This document shows positions 1 through 9,558 of a DNA stretch of 64,000 nt, in pieces. The notes beneath the pieces were generated by a model. The model did not search any database and had not been told where the DNA came from. It was given only the letters and a program-made list of their open reading frames with translations. Source of the stretch: Vibrio sp. D404a (GTDB lineage Bacteria > Pseudomonadota > Gammaproteobacteria > Enterobacterales > Vibrionaceae); contig NZ_JAHGAJ010000003.1 of assembly GCF_030248535.1 (NCBI RefSeq), positions 112,515 to 176,514 on the forward strand. Direction: 5' to 3'. Positions within the stretch are counted from its first letter, which is position 1. Each line of letters opens with the position of its first letter. Made by a program: the position numbers and the translations under genes.

Positions 1-1660
1 CTAACTCCTCAATGTGAAACTCTTGGCTTGTGACTACCATGTAGATGGCGTTACGAACCTTTAAACTTTGTTGGGTATCACGAAGAGCTTCTAACCCTTC
101 TAAAACGATCGCTCTAAGTGGTTCACTCATTCTTTGAGAAAGTAAACGTCTTTCAATCTCATCAATTAGAGCTAAATGGTCATTCGCTATTGCTTCCAGA
201 GGCGCTGTATTGATCACAATACGATTTGGGTTTTGTTCTCCCTCATAATTTGTTCTTCCAGTGGCTGACCAAAGTTGGTTATTAGTTAAAATGAAATTAT
301 TCCAACTCAAGATTTCAAACTCAGGTGCAACCTCATTGGCTGCCGAAATCTCACCATTCGGTGCATAATCCGGTGAGAAGAAATTGAATACACTTGGTGA
401 TCCCAATGGTGCCTGTCCGTAAGCCCCAAACGTATTAATTGAATTATGGAAACGTCCGGAAGGATCCGCAGATTTAGCCTCAAATGCGCGGAAAAAGTTG
501 GTCATGGCGATCAATGGCTCCTTCATTTTTACCGGAGCGCGATCTGCTCCATCAAGAGCCTCACTGTCGGTGAGTATTCCGCGAACAACCGCTTTAAGGT
601 CACCTCTCACACCTTTGCCATTATCAGCAAACAGTGCGCTAATTCGCGCAATATATGCAGGAGAAGGGTTTGACGTAACTAGCCTTTGAATAAGATGTTT
701 ACTAATAAATGGCGCTGTGTTCTCGTGATTGAGCAACATGTCCATCGCTTGTGCCATATCTTGTTCAGGCGTCTGGCCTTGTGCAAACACCTCTCCCATC
801 ACCGTTTTCTCTTCATCGTCGTGGTATTCAGGATAGGCAATCATTGGTACCAACCAATTCCCTTCCTTTGAGCCCCACCCGGGCTTCGCTTTCTCTGCGA
901 TGTGCCAACCGGTAAAGACACGAGCGAAGTTCTCGATATCATCTTGCGAATACGTTGGAATAAGCTGGCCTTGCTCATCATGTTTCTCAGACCCATCAGA
1001 ATTCAGCTCATAAAGACCGATACTAAATAGCTGCATGACTTCACGAGCATAGTTTTCATCTGGGTAACGATTCTTGTCTGGATCCGCTTTTTGATTGGCC
1101 ATCATGGACAGGTAATCACCCATTGCGGCGTGCAGCGTGACGGACTCAATCAAATCACGATAGTTCCCAAAGGCATGGGTAATGAGCATGTCGTAGTAAT
1201 CGGTCATTTCGGGTACACGACCATTCAAACTCGCGCCATAACGTGAAATCACAAAAATCTCACTGAGTGCAAAAGCAACACGTTGTCGCAGTTGATCTGG
1301 TGCGTTCAAGCTGACATCCCACCAAACAGCCACACGGTCTGATTGATTATAGCTGTCCGAGCTTCCTGCTAATGGGTACTCATTTAAGCGAGTCAAATGC
1401 AAGGTAGGAGTCATCGAAAACTGATTATCCAACCAACTAGAGTAACCAACACTCGCGAGTTCTTGATAAGAGTCAGGCCTAGGTCCGAATGTAGAGCGAT
1501 AAAGAAGGTCGTAGCGTTGATCTTGTGTCAGCGAGCTTGGTTCTGGAGTCGTCCCCCCTCCAGAATCATTACTTTCACCACCACCGCATGCAGAAAGCAA
1601 TGAAAGACTGACTAAGAACGCGCTTAATTTGACACGGCGACGCTTTAAAATAGAAGACAA
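1..1660 (-). CDS. DUF1800 family lipoprotein, 3' end cut by window
   Basis: Open frame of about 550 codons that runs off the left edge; the last bases read as residues IEEL with no stop in frame. The start is taken as TTG at 1660, preceded by GAGG eight bases upstream. The N-terminus is basic then hydrophobic and ends in a lipobox (LLSAC) followed by a Gly/Ser-rich linker, so export and lipidation are expected. Downstream text matches the DUF1800 family: YRSTFGPRP near the start, NYAREVMQLFSIGLYEL in the middle, VFNFFSPDYAP and MVVTSQEFHIE near the end. DUF1800 proteins usually neighbour a DUF1501 gene; it would lie beyond the left edge. Biochemical role unknown. An upstream in-frame GTG is an alternative start. 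Confidence 0.85.
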   Translation of the reverse strand, partial: MSSILKRRRVKLSAFLVSLSLLSACGGGESNDSGGGTTPEPSSLTQDQRYDLLYRSTFGPRPDSYQELASVGYSSWLDNQFSMTPTLHLTRLNEYPLAGSSDSYNQSDRVAVWWDVSLNAPDQLRQRVAFALSEIFVISRYGASLNGRVPEMTDYYDMLITHAFGNYRDLIESVTLHAAMGDYLSMMANQKADPDKNRYPDENYAREVMQLFSIGLYELNSDGSEKHDEQGQLIPTYSQDDIENFARVFTGWHIAEKAKPGWGSKEGNWLVPMIAYPEYHDDEEKTVMGEVFAQGQTPEQDMAQAMDMLLNHENTAPFISKHLIQRLVTSNPSPAYIARISALFADNGKGVRGDLKAVVRGILTDSEALDGADRAPVKMKEPLIAMTNFFRAFEAKSADPSGRFHNSINTFGAYGQAPLGSPSVFNFFSPDYAPNGEISAANEVAPEFEILSWNNFILTNNQLWSATGRTNYEGEQNPNRIVINTAPLEAIANDHLALIDEIERRLLSQRMSEPLRAIVLEGLEALRDTQQSLKVRNAIYMVVTSQEFHIEEL

Positions 1661-1843
1661 CTCGGGAACCTCGGTACTACAGGGGATTTTTTCGCACACT
1701 AACCAAGATCATGAGTTTCAGCAACGCCCCCCGATACAAACTGTGGTACGGGTTCACATTTGACAATAAGCCGTTAACCCAGTCGTATTTTGCATTACCA
1801 ACATTATATGCGCCCCAAGCAATATCATAATGATCGGCAATAT

Positions 1844-2728
1844 TTACTCCTGCCAGTTTGCAAAGTGCTCAAGTAGGAAATCGATAGCAAGCCTTGCTCT
1901 TAACGGTAGAAAATGGCGATTCTGGTAAACAATCCAACTACTGTTTCCACTTCCCCAATAAGACTCTAAGATTGGCACCAAACGACCAGACGAAATACCA
2001 TCATTAAAGCTGCTTTTAGGTAAGTACGCCACGCCTAACCCTTCTACACAAGCTTGTAAAACTGTGTGTGCGTTATTGCTCTTCCATCTGCCCTGCACTT
2101 TTACTCCATCTAACGCCTTGCCATCTTTTTCAAACAACCAGACATCTTTGTTGGCAATAATACAACTGTGTTGCTTTAACTGTTCAGGGTGAGTCGGTAA
2201 ACCAAATTCATTAATGTAACTCTGACTGGCTGCCGCCGCCATTGGCCGATTGACGAGTTTTCGCGCGACCAAACCTGAGTCGCTCAATTTTCCATAACGG
2301 ATTGCAAAGTCGAAGCCATCTTCAATGAAGTTCACCATGTTCGTATTATAGTTAACTTCTACTGTTAAATTAGGGTGTTGCTTGGCGAAATCCATTAAGG
2401 CGGGTGCAACATAGTTTTCCGAAAAGGCACCTGCTGCACTAACTCGCAGCGTGCCACTCAATTGAGTTTGCTGGGTAGTCAGTTGCTCATTCGCTTGTTG
2501 AAGCCCAATAACTAACTCTTTGCACTGCTGATAATACGCTTGCCCTGCTTCCGTTAGACTCACCATTCTTGTCGAACGTGCTAACAAGGCGACACCCAAT
2601 CGCTCTTCTAATCTTGTGACTTGTCGACTCACATGACTGGTGCTGCAACCTAATTGTTTTGCCGCTGCAGAAAACCCTAGGCTCTCAGCCACCGTAACAA
2701 ACTCATTAACGCCTTCAAAACTATCCAT
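1844..2728 (-). CDS. LysR family transcriptional regulator
   Basis: N-terminal winged helix-turn-helix (about residues 1-60: FVTVAESLGFSAAAKQLGCS then VSRQVTRLEERLG) and a substrate-binding domain with DFAIRYGKL and the C-terminal dimer region. Start set at ATG 2728, where AAGGTGA lies just upstream; a longer frame to 2764 adds 12 residues not expected in the family. Divergent from the DJ-1/PfpI gene 117 bases away, so it probably controls that gene and itself. The effector is unknown. Confidence 0.92.
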   Translation of the reverse strand: MDSFEGVNEFVTVAESLGFSAAAKQLGCSTSHVSRQVTRLEERLGVALLARSTRMVSLTEAGQAYYQQCKELVIGLQQANEQLTTQQTQLSGTLRVSAAGAFSENYVAPALMDFAKQHPNLTVEVNYNTNMVNFIEDGFDFAIRYGKLSDSGLVARKLVNRPMAAAASQSYINEFGLPTHPEQLKQHSCIIANKDVWLFEKDGKALDGVKVQGRWKSNNAHTVLQACVEGLGVAYLPKSSFNDGISSGRLVPILESYWGSGNSSWIVYQNRHFLPLRARLAIDFLLEHFANWQE

Positions 2729-2845
2729 ACTCACCTTTACTATATAGCAATAATGTTTTGCCAATTCATCGTATTATCACTTATTTGTTTAGCAATTAGT
2801 ATGAAGGTGTTCAACAAATACACGTAAGCCAAAAAGGAAACCATC

Positions 2846-3517
2846 ATGAAGAAAGTACTCATCATTGTGACGAACCATGCGACCCTTGGTGAAACAGACC
2901 AAGCAAACGGAACTTACGCGCCAGAGCTCACTCATGCGCTTAGCGAACTACTCAGTGCAGGCTTCGATTACGACATTGCTTCTATCAAAGGTGGGCAAGC
3001 ACCATTGTACGGAACCGACATCGAAGGCGACACAGTCAACGAGAAAATCTTGGCGGATGATGATTTCCAGAACCGCATTAACAACACGATTCCAGTGTCA
3101 CAAATCAAAGGTGACAACTATGATGCAATCTTCTACCCGGGTGGTTTTGGTCTTCTTTCAGACCTAGCGAGCAACGAAGACTTTGCCAAGATTTCGGCAA
3201 AACACTATGAAGATGGCGGTATTGTGGCAGCGGTTTGTCATGGCCCAGGCGCCCTACTGCCAATCACGTTAAGCAATGGAGAAAAGCTACTTGCGTCTAA
3301 GTCAGTGACGGGGTTCACTCGTGAAGAAGAGATTGATTTCGGCACCATCAACGACATCCCATTCCTATTGGAAGAGTCTCTAGCACGTGGCGCAGCGCGC
3401 TACTCTAAAGTGCAACCATGGCAAGAGCTTGTGATTGTCGATGACCGTATTATCACAGGCCAAAACCCAACCAGCGCTCATGGCGTAGGTAAAGCTATCG
3501 TCGATCTTTTAAGCTAA
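2846..3517 (+). CDS. DJ-1/PfpI family protein (type 1 glutamine amidotransferase fold)
   Basis: 223 residues with the nucleophile elbow AAVCHGPGALL (Cys131-His132) and an acidic partner near Glu27, as in Hsp31-like/PfpI proteins. The C-terminal ITGQNPTSAHGVGKAIVDLL is typical of the glyoxalase III/chaperone branch that acts on reactive carbonyls such as methylglyoxal. Good SD (AAAGGAAA) ahead of ATG. Monocistronic: its own LysR lies divergently upstream and an intrinsic terminator follows directly. The exact substrate (glyoxal, protein deglycation or other) cannot be told from sequence. Confidence 0.88.
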   Translation: MKKVLIIVTNHATLGETDQANGTYAPELTHALSELLSAGFDYDIASIKGGQAPLYGTDIEGDTVNEKILADDDFQNRINNTIPVSQIKGDNYDAIFYPGGFGLLSDLASNEDFAKISAKHYEDGGIVAAVCHGPGALLPITLSNGEKLLASKSVTGFTREEEIDFGTINDIPFLLEESLARGAARYSKVQPWQELVIVDDRIITGQNPTSAHGVGKAIVDLLS

Positions 3518-3553
3518 TCAAATACAAGCTACGAATTAGATAGACTGGTAAAG

Positions 3554-3577
3554 AAAGGAAAGCATTGGCTTTCCTTT
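3554..3577 (+). terminator. Rho-independent terminator of the DJ-1/PfpI gene
   Basis: Perfect 10-bp stem AAAGGAAAGC / GCTTTCCTTT with loop ATTG, followed by more T residues, 37 bases after the stop codon. Confidence 0.9.
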
Positions 3578-4022
3578 TTATTTTTATCCAATAACCATCA
3601 AGCCAAACAGCTATTCAAAGGGATAAAAACGAGCGAAGTGCGCGATGAGATAGCTAATATCTTCTATCAACAATAGAAACTCCCTAGGCCACACTATCTC
3701 CCGAGAGCACACCAGAGTATGAATGTGAAGCTAGCGAGAGCGTATAGAATAATAATCAAATCCGTGATGAAGCGTAAAATCATGGTAATGCTAATTGACG
3801 TATGGAAGTGCTAATGAGATTACTTTCCCTGTAGTAAGTTCCTGCTTTATTTAAACATTCGATACCAAACAAAAATAAGACAAAAATTCGACAAAAAAGC
3901 CAACAAACTTCATAAATATGAGCACTAACTGACACTAAACTGACTCAGGTTCATACCCAATAAATACCTCTTCTTGATACTATATCGGATAGAACTCGAT
4001 TCGAAGTAAGTGGGGCGTCTTA
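3578..4022. other. Intergenic stretch without recognised gene
   Basis: About 445 AT-rich bases between the terminator and the lipase gene. No convincing reading frame, repeat or RNA structure was seen; it presumably carries the lipase promoter near its right end. Confidence 0.6.
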
Positions 4023-4760
4023 ATGAAACACAGTTTTGTCTTATTGGTTGCTATTCTCATCTCGGCTTGCTCAAACGCGCCTGTGTCCTATTCAAATGAC
4101 AGCCAATCTGATCTAGTAGTGATCATTCATGGGCTAACCAAAAGCGGGCGCTCAATGAGCGAACTTAATCAAGGCTTGTTAAATGCAGGCTATCAAACTT
4201 GTGTTCTTGATTATTCTTCGATTGGCGTAACCATGGGTGAACTCATAGAGGAGACTGACAAGCAAATTAATCAATGCATACAAGGTGCAAACGTGGTTCA
4301 TCTGGTTGGTCATTCTCTTGGTGGGCTATTGATTCGCTACCACCTACAAGCAGATGATGCGTTGGAGCAACAAGGAAAACTCGGGCATGTAGTCATGATA
4401 GGCACACCAAATCACGGTAGCGAAGTTGCCGATCATTATACGAATAAATTCTGGTCAAGCTGGTTCGGTGAAGTTCCGCAAGCTCTAGTGACTAGTGAGA
4501 GTGGCTTTGCTAACGGGCTCAACGAGCCAACATATGATTTTGGTGTAATAGCTGGCATCAAACCATTTATGATGACCGATGCCCTCTTCCAAAAAACTAA
4601 CGATGGATTAGTCAGCGTTGAATCGACAAAACTAACAAACATGCATGATTTTATCGAACTAGAAATCAATCACATGCGACTCCGCGACGATCCAGAGGCC
4701 ATTCATCAAGTTGTGCATTATCTTGATAACGGAGAGTTTGACCACAACGTTGTGCATTGA
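4023..4760 (+). CDS. Alpha/beta-hydrolase lipoprotein (putative lipase)
   Basis: 245 residues. Signal peptide with lipobox ILISAC (Cys16), so probably membrane anchored. The hydrolase core starts with LVVIIHGLTKSG (oxyanion-hole HG), has the nucleophile elbow VGHSLGG (Ser98) and a strand VMIGTPNHGSEVAD typical of triacylglycerol lipase/PGAP1-like proteins; candidate Asp in NDGLVSVES and His in NHMRL complete the triad. Stands alone; convergent with the DUF1349 gene. Lipid substrate unknown. Confidence 0.88.
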   Translation: MKHSFVLLVAILISACSNAPVSYSNDSQSDLVVIIHGLTKSGRSMSELNQGLLNAGYQTCVLDYSSIGVTMGELIEETDKQINQCIQGANVVHLVGHSLGGLLIRYHLQADDALEQQGKLGHVVMIGTPNHGSEVADHYTNKFWSSWFGEVPQALVTSESGFANGLNEPTYDFGVIAGIKPFMMTDALFQKTNDGLVSVESTKLTNMHDFIELEINHMRLRDDPEAIHQVVHYLDNGEFDHNVVH

Positions 4761-4780
4761 GTCAGCAGACCGGCGTCAAC

Positions 4781-4863
4781 AAGGGTAAATAAACTCTGCG
4801 CCTACTTGTATTAGATCTAACACTTCGCTCTAAAGTAAGTGGATAGAAAGTCTATTTACCCTT
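4781..4863. repeat. Long inverted repeat between convergent genes
   Basis: AAGGGTAAATA at 4781-4791 is the exact reverse complement of TATTTACCCTT at 4853-4863. The 61 bases between contain smaller symmetric parts (TTAGATCTAA; CACTT with AAGTG). It fills most of the gap between the lipase and DUF1349 stop codons. It may act as a bidirectional terminator (T-run on the right side) but the loop is unusually long for one. Confidence 0.5.
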
Positions 4864-4872
4864 TTAATCGGC

Positions 4873-5421
4873 TCAATCTACAAGTTTAAACTCACTAAAC
4901 TTGGCGAAATTTGGGCTATTTTTGCGGCCACTAAATGTGTACAACATGACGCCTTTCTCATCATTCAAAAATGCGTCTACAGTTCCAATTTTCTGCCATA
5001 ACGCTTCACTACTTTCTCGAAAGTAAGTGCTTATCGTGCCACCGCTTTTTTCTACTTTTACGGATACCGTTTGTCCAGCAAACGATAAACGCTCTTTGAT
5101 TTCCGGGTAACCGCTCTTTTCTACAACAAAAACCAACGAGCGTTCACCCATAAACATCTCTTTGCTGATTTTTACGTAGTTATCGTTGTCCCAATATATA
5201 CCAAGGCCTGCTTGCTCAAACGGCAATGTTGGGTTTAAGTCAATAGCTACTTCCGCTTGGTAATCACTGCTCGATACGGGGTGGACAAACATATTGTCGA
5301 CCTCGCCAGAGCTTGCCCCGAAAATATTCCCTTCCTGAACTTGGAGAGTAAGAACCCCTTTGTCTAGCGACCATTGCTTTGGGTTTTCATTTCGAATCTG
5401 CCAGTCATTTAGATTGTTCAT
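4873..5421 (-). CDS. DUF1349 domain protein (concanavalin-like fold)
   Basis: 182 residues without a signal peptide. The pattern of the family is clear: NDNYVKISKEMF in the middle, LVFVVEKSGYPE, and a jelly-roll-like C-terminal part ending in FSEFKLV. DUF1349 proteins are predicted to share the laminin-G/concanavalin fold and are often called regulators of beta-xylosidase on weak grounds; function unknown. Lies 16 bases downstream of the radical SAM gene on the same strand, so the two are probably cotranscribed. Confidence 0.82.
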   Translation of the reverse strand: MNNLNDWQIRNENPKQWSLDKGVLTLQVQEGNIFGASSGEVDNMFVHPVSSSDYQAEVAIDLNPTLPFEQAGLGIYWDNDNYVKISKEMFMGERSLVFVVEKSGYPEIKERLSFAGQTVSVKVEKSGGTISTYFRESSEALWQKIGTVDAFLNDEKGVMLYTFSGRKNSPNFAKFSEFKLVD

Positions 5422-5437
5422 TCGTTATTTCTCATTG

Positions 5438-6466
5438 TTAGATCATACGTTGGCGAAGTTGGTAAAATATATCTTCAAGTGTCGCGAAGCTTTGATGTTG
5501 AATGCGTTCGAGCTCACGATTTACTGTGTCATACATCAGTCGATTATTCATATCATTCAAAGTGGCGTAATAATGTGTGCGGCGACCCAAAATAAAGTTG
5601 TTTTGGTCCGCCTCGCTCATCATCATGAACTGAACAATTGTTTGCAGGAAAGACGCCTTATCATTTGGTAGGCGACCATTAAGTTCCATCAATAAATTGA
5701 TACCGTGGTAGTTCCCGTAGTTGCTGGTAACGCCATCCAGATGACTTATCAGCTGATATTGCTCTTCCAGCATTTCCTTTTCACTAAGTGGTGTGAATTG
5801 GCCATTTTGCACAAGCTCATCCAGTTCGGTTCCAGACTTTACTGCCAAAGACAAGATTCGTATTTCATCCGGGTTAATTTTATTAAGAAGCGCCGCTGTT
5901 TCAGTGATATGTTGCGTCGACAACTCTTTACCCCCAAGCCCAAGAATAATAAACGTCATCATCTTCATACCGGCTTGCTTTGCATATTCAGCTGATTTGA
6001 TTATCGATTTAGGGGTGATCCCTTTTTTCATTTTTTGCAGAACGTCGATAGACCCAGATTCCATGCCACAATAAAGCATATTTAAGCCAGCCTCACAGAT
6101 AGCTTTCATTTCAGCAGGTGACTTCTTAGTCATCGTCTGTGCTCGCCCATAAGAACTGATTTGCTTGAGTTCAGGAAAGGCCTTCTTCAATGTGTAGAGC
6201 ACATCCAGAAGATCTTGAGTATCCATCGCAAAAGAGTCCCCATCTTGTAAAAAACAGGTTTCAAATGTACGACCCTTATAAAATGCTTTCGCTGCCCATA
6301 TATCACGTTTAATGTCCTCAACAGGGCGAATCGAAAACTCCATCCCTTCGAAGAGCGTGCAAAACTTGCATTTATTCCAAGGGCAACCTTGTGTCGTTCT
6401 AATTAACAGGCTGTCAGCTTCAGAAGGCGGACGTATTGGGCCTTGTTGAAATTGTACTTGTGACAT
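5438..6466 (-). CDS. Radical SAM protein (COG1032-like)
   Basis: 342 residues. Cluster motif GCPWNKCKFC places Cys28, Cys33 and Cys36 as CX4CX2C, one residue longer than the usual CX3CX2C, as in a subset of Elp3/B12-type radical SAM proteins. Later motifs: DGDSFAMD, YGRAQTMTKK, MLYCGMESGS and MTFIILGLGGKE, matching SAM-binding strands. No B12 domain is visible. Start preceded by GAGAAG. Substrate unknown; the DUF1349 gene follows. Confidence 0.86.
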   Translation of the reverse strand: MSQVQFQQGPIRPPSEADSLLIRTTQGCPWNKCKFCTLFEGMEFSIRPVEDIKRDIWAAKAFYKGRTFETCFLQDGDSFAMDTQDLLDVLYTLKKAFPELKQISSYGRAQTMTKKSPAEMKAICEAGLNMLYCGMESGSIDVLQKMKKGITPKSIIKSAEYAKQAGMKMMTFIILGLGGKELSTQHITETAALLNKINPDEIRILSLAVKSGTELDELVQNGQFTPLSEKEMLEEQYQLISHLDGVTSNYGNYHGINLLMELNGRLPNDKASFLQTIVQFMMMSEADQNNFILGRRTHYYATLNDMNNRLMYDTVNRELERIQHQSFATLEDIFYQLRQRMI

Positions 6467-6894
6467 GACTTCTCAATCCAATCAATGAAATTAATCAGCG
6501 CATGCTACGTGAATTTGGTTCCGACAAAAACGAGGTGGCATTTGATTCATTATCAAATTTAAATAGACAATCAACTGAGCAATGCACTGCTCATAACAGG
6601 GTAAAGTTTGATTGTTGCCAGTATTCCTCATCTAATGCTGTGTTATCTAACAGCTTGTATGGATTTTATCGATTGGCAGCTTTGTGAATAATCGAATAGC
6701 CCCTAATTATCCTCATTATTGATCCTCACTGGTAACGAAAAGTCATCCGTTTTAATCAGTTACAATACCAAGACCAGACTACTGAGATATACTAAACATA
6801 GGTGGATTGACTGCGTAATGACTAAAATGACTTACAGTTAAACCATATTGAATTTTGATCCAGTCACCCTATTTCCCAGTGCCTAGGAGGCCGC
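6467..6894. other. Divergent intergenic region, no gene recognised
   Basis: 428 bases between the radical SAM gene (minus) and the DUF2391 gene (plus). A 61-codon frame inside has no SD and no recognisable features. Promoters for both flanking genes should be here; none could be fixed with confidence. Confidence 0.55.
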
Positions 6895-7290
6895 GTGTCA
6901 AAGAGCTTTAACCTTGAGGATGCAGGACAAATTTTTGTTGGTGCATTTGCTCTCGCGGTGCCTATCTCGTTTTCAGAAGAAGCCTGGCAATTGGGGGAAA
7001 GTTTACCAACAGCCAATCTTGCTCTGCTTTTTCTGCTGTCGTGCCTGTTTCTATCGATTTATGCTTTTGAGAGCGTTTACCAAAGGAATATTGGTGGGAG
7101 AGTCATTGAGTTTGTATCACGCATCGCGATTGCTTATATATTGACAATAATGGTCGTCGCTTTGGTTTTGCTCTGTATAGATAAGCTTCCAGTGCTTGAT
7201 TCTCCGTTGGTCGCTTTAAAACGAGTTATCGTCATCGCTATGCCAGCGTCAATGGGCGCTATTATTGTTGATGGTTTTGATAAGGAATAA
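6895..7290 (+). CDS. DUF2391 family integral membrane protein
   Basis: 131 residues, GTG start with a perfect AGGAGG five bases upstream (6885-6890). Begins FNLEDAGQIFVGAFALAVPISFSEEAW, followed by three further hydrophobic segments, ending MPASMGAIIVDGFDKE. This is the conserved pattern of the short DUF2391 inner-membrane proteins. No enzymatic residues are evident; role unknown. Convergent with the EAL gene. Confidence 0.83.
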   Translation: MSKSFNLEDAGQIFVGAFALAVPISFSEEAWQLGESLPTANLALLFLLSCLFLSIYAFESVYQRNIGGRVIEFVSRIAIAYILTIMVVALVLLCIDKLPVLDSPLVALKRVIVIAMPASMGAIIVDGFDKE

Positions 7291-7377
7291 CTCAGGTTTC
7301 GACGATCTATCTGCACCGCCTAAAGACTCCTTATTAGTTCTTTGATCGCACAGGCATGCTCGGAATGTCTATAGGCT

Positions 7378-8808
7378 TTACGCAACTCTTAATGTATTAA
7401 CGAGCTTTTTCGGGTGAGAAAAATGTAAGCCTTGTAAACATACATGAGCCTTTTTAGGCACATATTTAGCCTGTAATTCTTCCTCGATGCCGCATACCAC
7501 TAACGTAAAGTTAACTTGCTCAGATAAGCGAAACATAAATCTTAAAAACTCATTGCTCACAGGGTCCTTGCCCATATTCATTGCAAAATGACCGTCTATC
7601 TTTACTACGTCAAAAAGTCCCTTATTTAAAAGGTCGTAGTTAGTATAACCCGTACCGAAATCATCTATCGCGAGGCGGCACCCTAAGCGTTTCAAGCTTT
7701 GAAGATTATCTTGTACATGCTTTTGAGAAATAGCTTCGCTGTGTTCAACTAACTCAAAAATTAACTTTTTACGAACTTCTGGGCAATGTTTGGTAAGGCT
7801 GAAAATATCGTTATAAAATGAAGTCATCGCAAGGTCGGACATTGCAATGTTGATACTATAATCCCATTGGCCTTGTTCATCTTTTCTGGCTAATTCAACG
7901 ACTTTTCTAATGATCATAAGAGTCAATGAATAGTGAATATGTGGAGTATCACTAAGCAACGACATATAGCTTTCTGGCTCAATATGCCCACGTTTCCGCC
8001 ATACAAGCAAAACTTCACGAATACACTCTCTATCATGATTCATACTGTGAACAATAGGTTGATATGCGAGCTCGAAGTTAGCCCCACCATCTCGAATGTC
8101 CCTTTGTAAATCTTGCAGCATATGACGTTTACGTAAATTCCTTTGATAGTCCTTTTCACTATGGATATACAAGCCATCTTGGTTTTGAATTGCACGCAAG
8201 ATCCCATAACTAATGCGTCTAAAGAGACGATCTGGTTTGGCAATATCATAAGTGCTTGAAAAATGTAACGTCGTTACCGAGTAATCAAACGGCATTTTCT
8301 TACTATTGATAACCATTTGGTTCGGCAAGGCGGCTCTTACTTGTTGTTGATGCTCAACCTGCTGTTTGTTATTCAAAGAGACTTCAGAAGCAAAGATCAT
8401 CACGATGTATCTATCGTCATAGAGCCCAATCAAGCTAGGCTTTAAGTCACCACTTAATTGACTATGTAACTTTTGCTTAATGTTCATAGACGTTTGTTGA
8501 TCAAAATAGCGGTAAAAGTCGCCGTTACGCCCAACACAAACAACATGAGCGGTGTAATACACTTCGCCTTTTTTTGCCTCAAGGTTCGCCATTTTTTGTT
8601 GAATGTAATAAATGTTAGGGATGTTGCTCTCTTCACATATAAATTTTGCTTGTTCTAGCTTATGTTTCTCGCGCTCTAATCGGTTCAGTGCGTAATTATG
8701 CTTCTTACTTTGGCGAGCATTGTAGAGCGTCGCGAGTACAACGATCCCAATCATAATGACTATCACACTGGTTGTAATTGGAGAAAGTGGAATGGTCTCA
8801 ATATCCAT
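7378..8808 (-). CDS. Membrane-anchored EAL-domain protein with degenerate GGDEF-like domain
   Basis: 476 residues: one transmembrane helix (about 12-32), a charged coiled-coil, a region (about 75-220) resembling a GGDEF fold but without the motif, then an EAL domain (about 235-476). EAL signatures: QPIV, EVLLVWR in place of EALLR, NIAMSDL, FELVEH, DDFGTGY (near 382), KIDG, and GIEEE/QGLHF. The metal-binding Glu, Asn, Asp-Asp and Lys positions are kept, but the Arg of the first motif is displaced. It may be a c-di-GMP phosphodiesterase or a binding-only protein. Single gene. Confidence 0.86.
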   Translation of the reverse strand: MDIETIPLSPITTSVIVIMIGIVVLATLYNARQSKKHNYALNRLEREKHKLEQAKFICEESNIPNIYYIQQKMANLEAKKGEVYYTAHVVCVGRNGDFYRYFDQQTSMNIKQKLHSQLSGDLKPSLIGLYDDRYIVMIFASEVSLNNKQQVEHQQQVRAALPNQMVINSKKMPFDYSVTTLHFSSTYDIAKPDRLFRRISYGILRAIQNQDGLYIHSEKDYQRNLRKRHMLQDLQRDIRDGGANFELAYQPIVHSMNHDRECIREVLLVWRKRGHIEPESYMSLLSDTPHIHYSLTLMIIRKVVELARKDEQGQWDYSINIAMSDLAMTSFYNDIFSLTKHCPEVRKKLIFELVEHSEAISQKHVQDNLQSLKRLGCRLAIDDFGTGYTNYDLLNKGLFDVVKIDGHFAMNMGKDPVSNEFLRFMFRLSEQVNFTLVVCGIEEELQAKYVPKKAHVCLQGLHFSHPKKLVNTLRVA

Positions 8809-9558
8809 ACGTCATACTCAAGTAAGAAAACAAAAGCAAAACATACCTATCCAAAACATGAATATCAACGAGCTGACGCCGAACAATGTATGTAAACAGC
8901 TTCAACCAACGCTAAAAATAGAGTATTAACACCATTCATACACAAATGAAATCGATTACATACAACAGCAATTCAATAAAGGTCCTTTCTACAGATATTA
9001 TTAACTTGGACATAGTTTACCCTGGCCAACGCCTCGACTAAAAAATCATACCAAGTGCATATTTATATAAAACCACTTTGTATCAGCTTCTAATAATCGC
9101 TCACGCTAAGTAGTTATATGAGGAATCCAATCAATCCATCCATAATAAAAATGAATATCTAACCAGTCACCTTTGTTGAAAAAACGAAAGAACAATAACC
9201 ACAAGGTGTAAATTTATGTAAACAAATTAGAAAATGTGACCAACATCAAGAGTTAAAATGCAGCAAGTTGAGTATTGGTATGAACCCAACCCAATCTTTT
9301 ACATCTAGCTGGATCGACCAATTTCTGTGACGCACCTCTAAATTATAAAATAATAACAATATCAGTTATGAGACGAGCTCTTATAAGAACCAATCCAGAA
9401 AATATGCGGACGGTCTATCAATCAAGATCCTCCGAAACTGTCGTAAATACGACCTACATAATTTTCATCTGAGTTCATGATAATGACAGTACTGTATTGT
9501 TTAGTCTCGTGCTTAGGTTGCAATAACCGCATGTCCCACTATCTGATTACCCTGCCAT
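8809..9558. other. Long intergenic region, nothing recognised
   Basis: About 750 AT-rich bases upstream of the EAL gene and beyond the end of the next LysR gene. Frames are short and lack SD sequences; no tRNA, terminator-quality hairpin or repeat was seen. A regulatory region for the EAL gene is expected at the left end. Confidence 0.55.

Noticed and set aside
1..3. CTA at the window edge as a stop codon for the DUF1800 gene
   Set aside because: It is out of frame with the coding sequence; the gene continues beyond the left edge.
9484..9495. LexA-like ACAGTACTGT palindrome in the gap before the LysR end
   Set aside because: Lacks the CTG-N10-CAG spacing of an SOS box and lies at no gene start.
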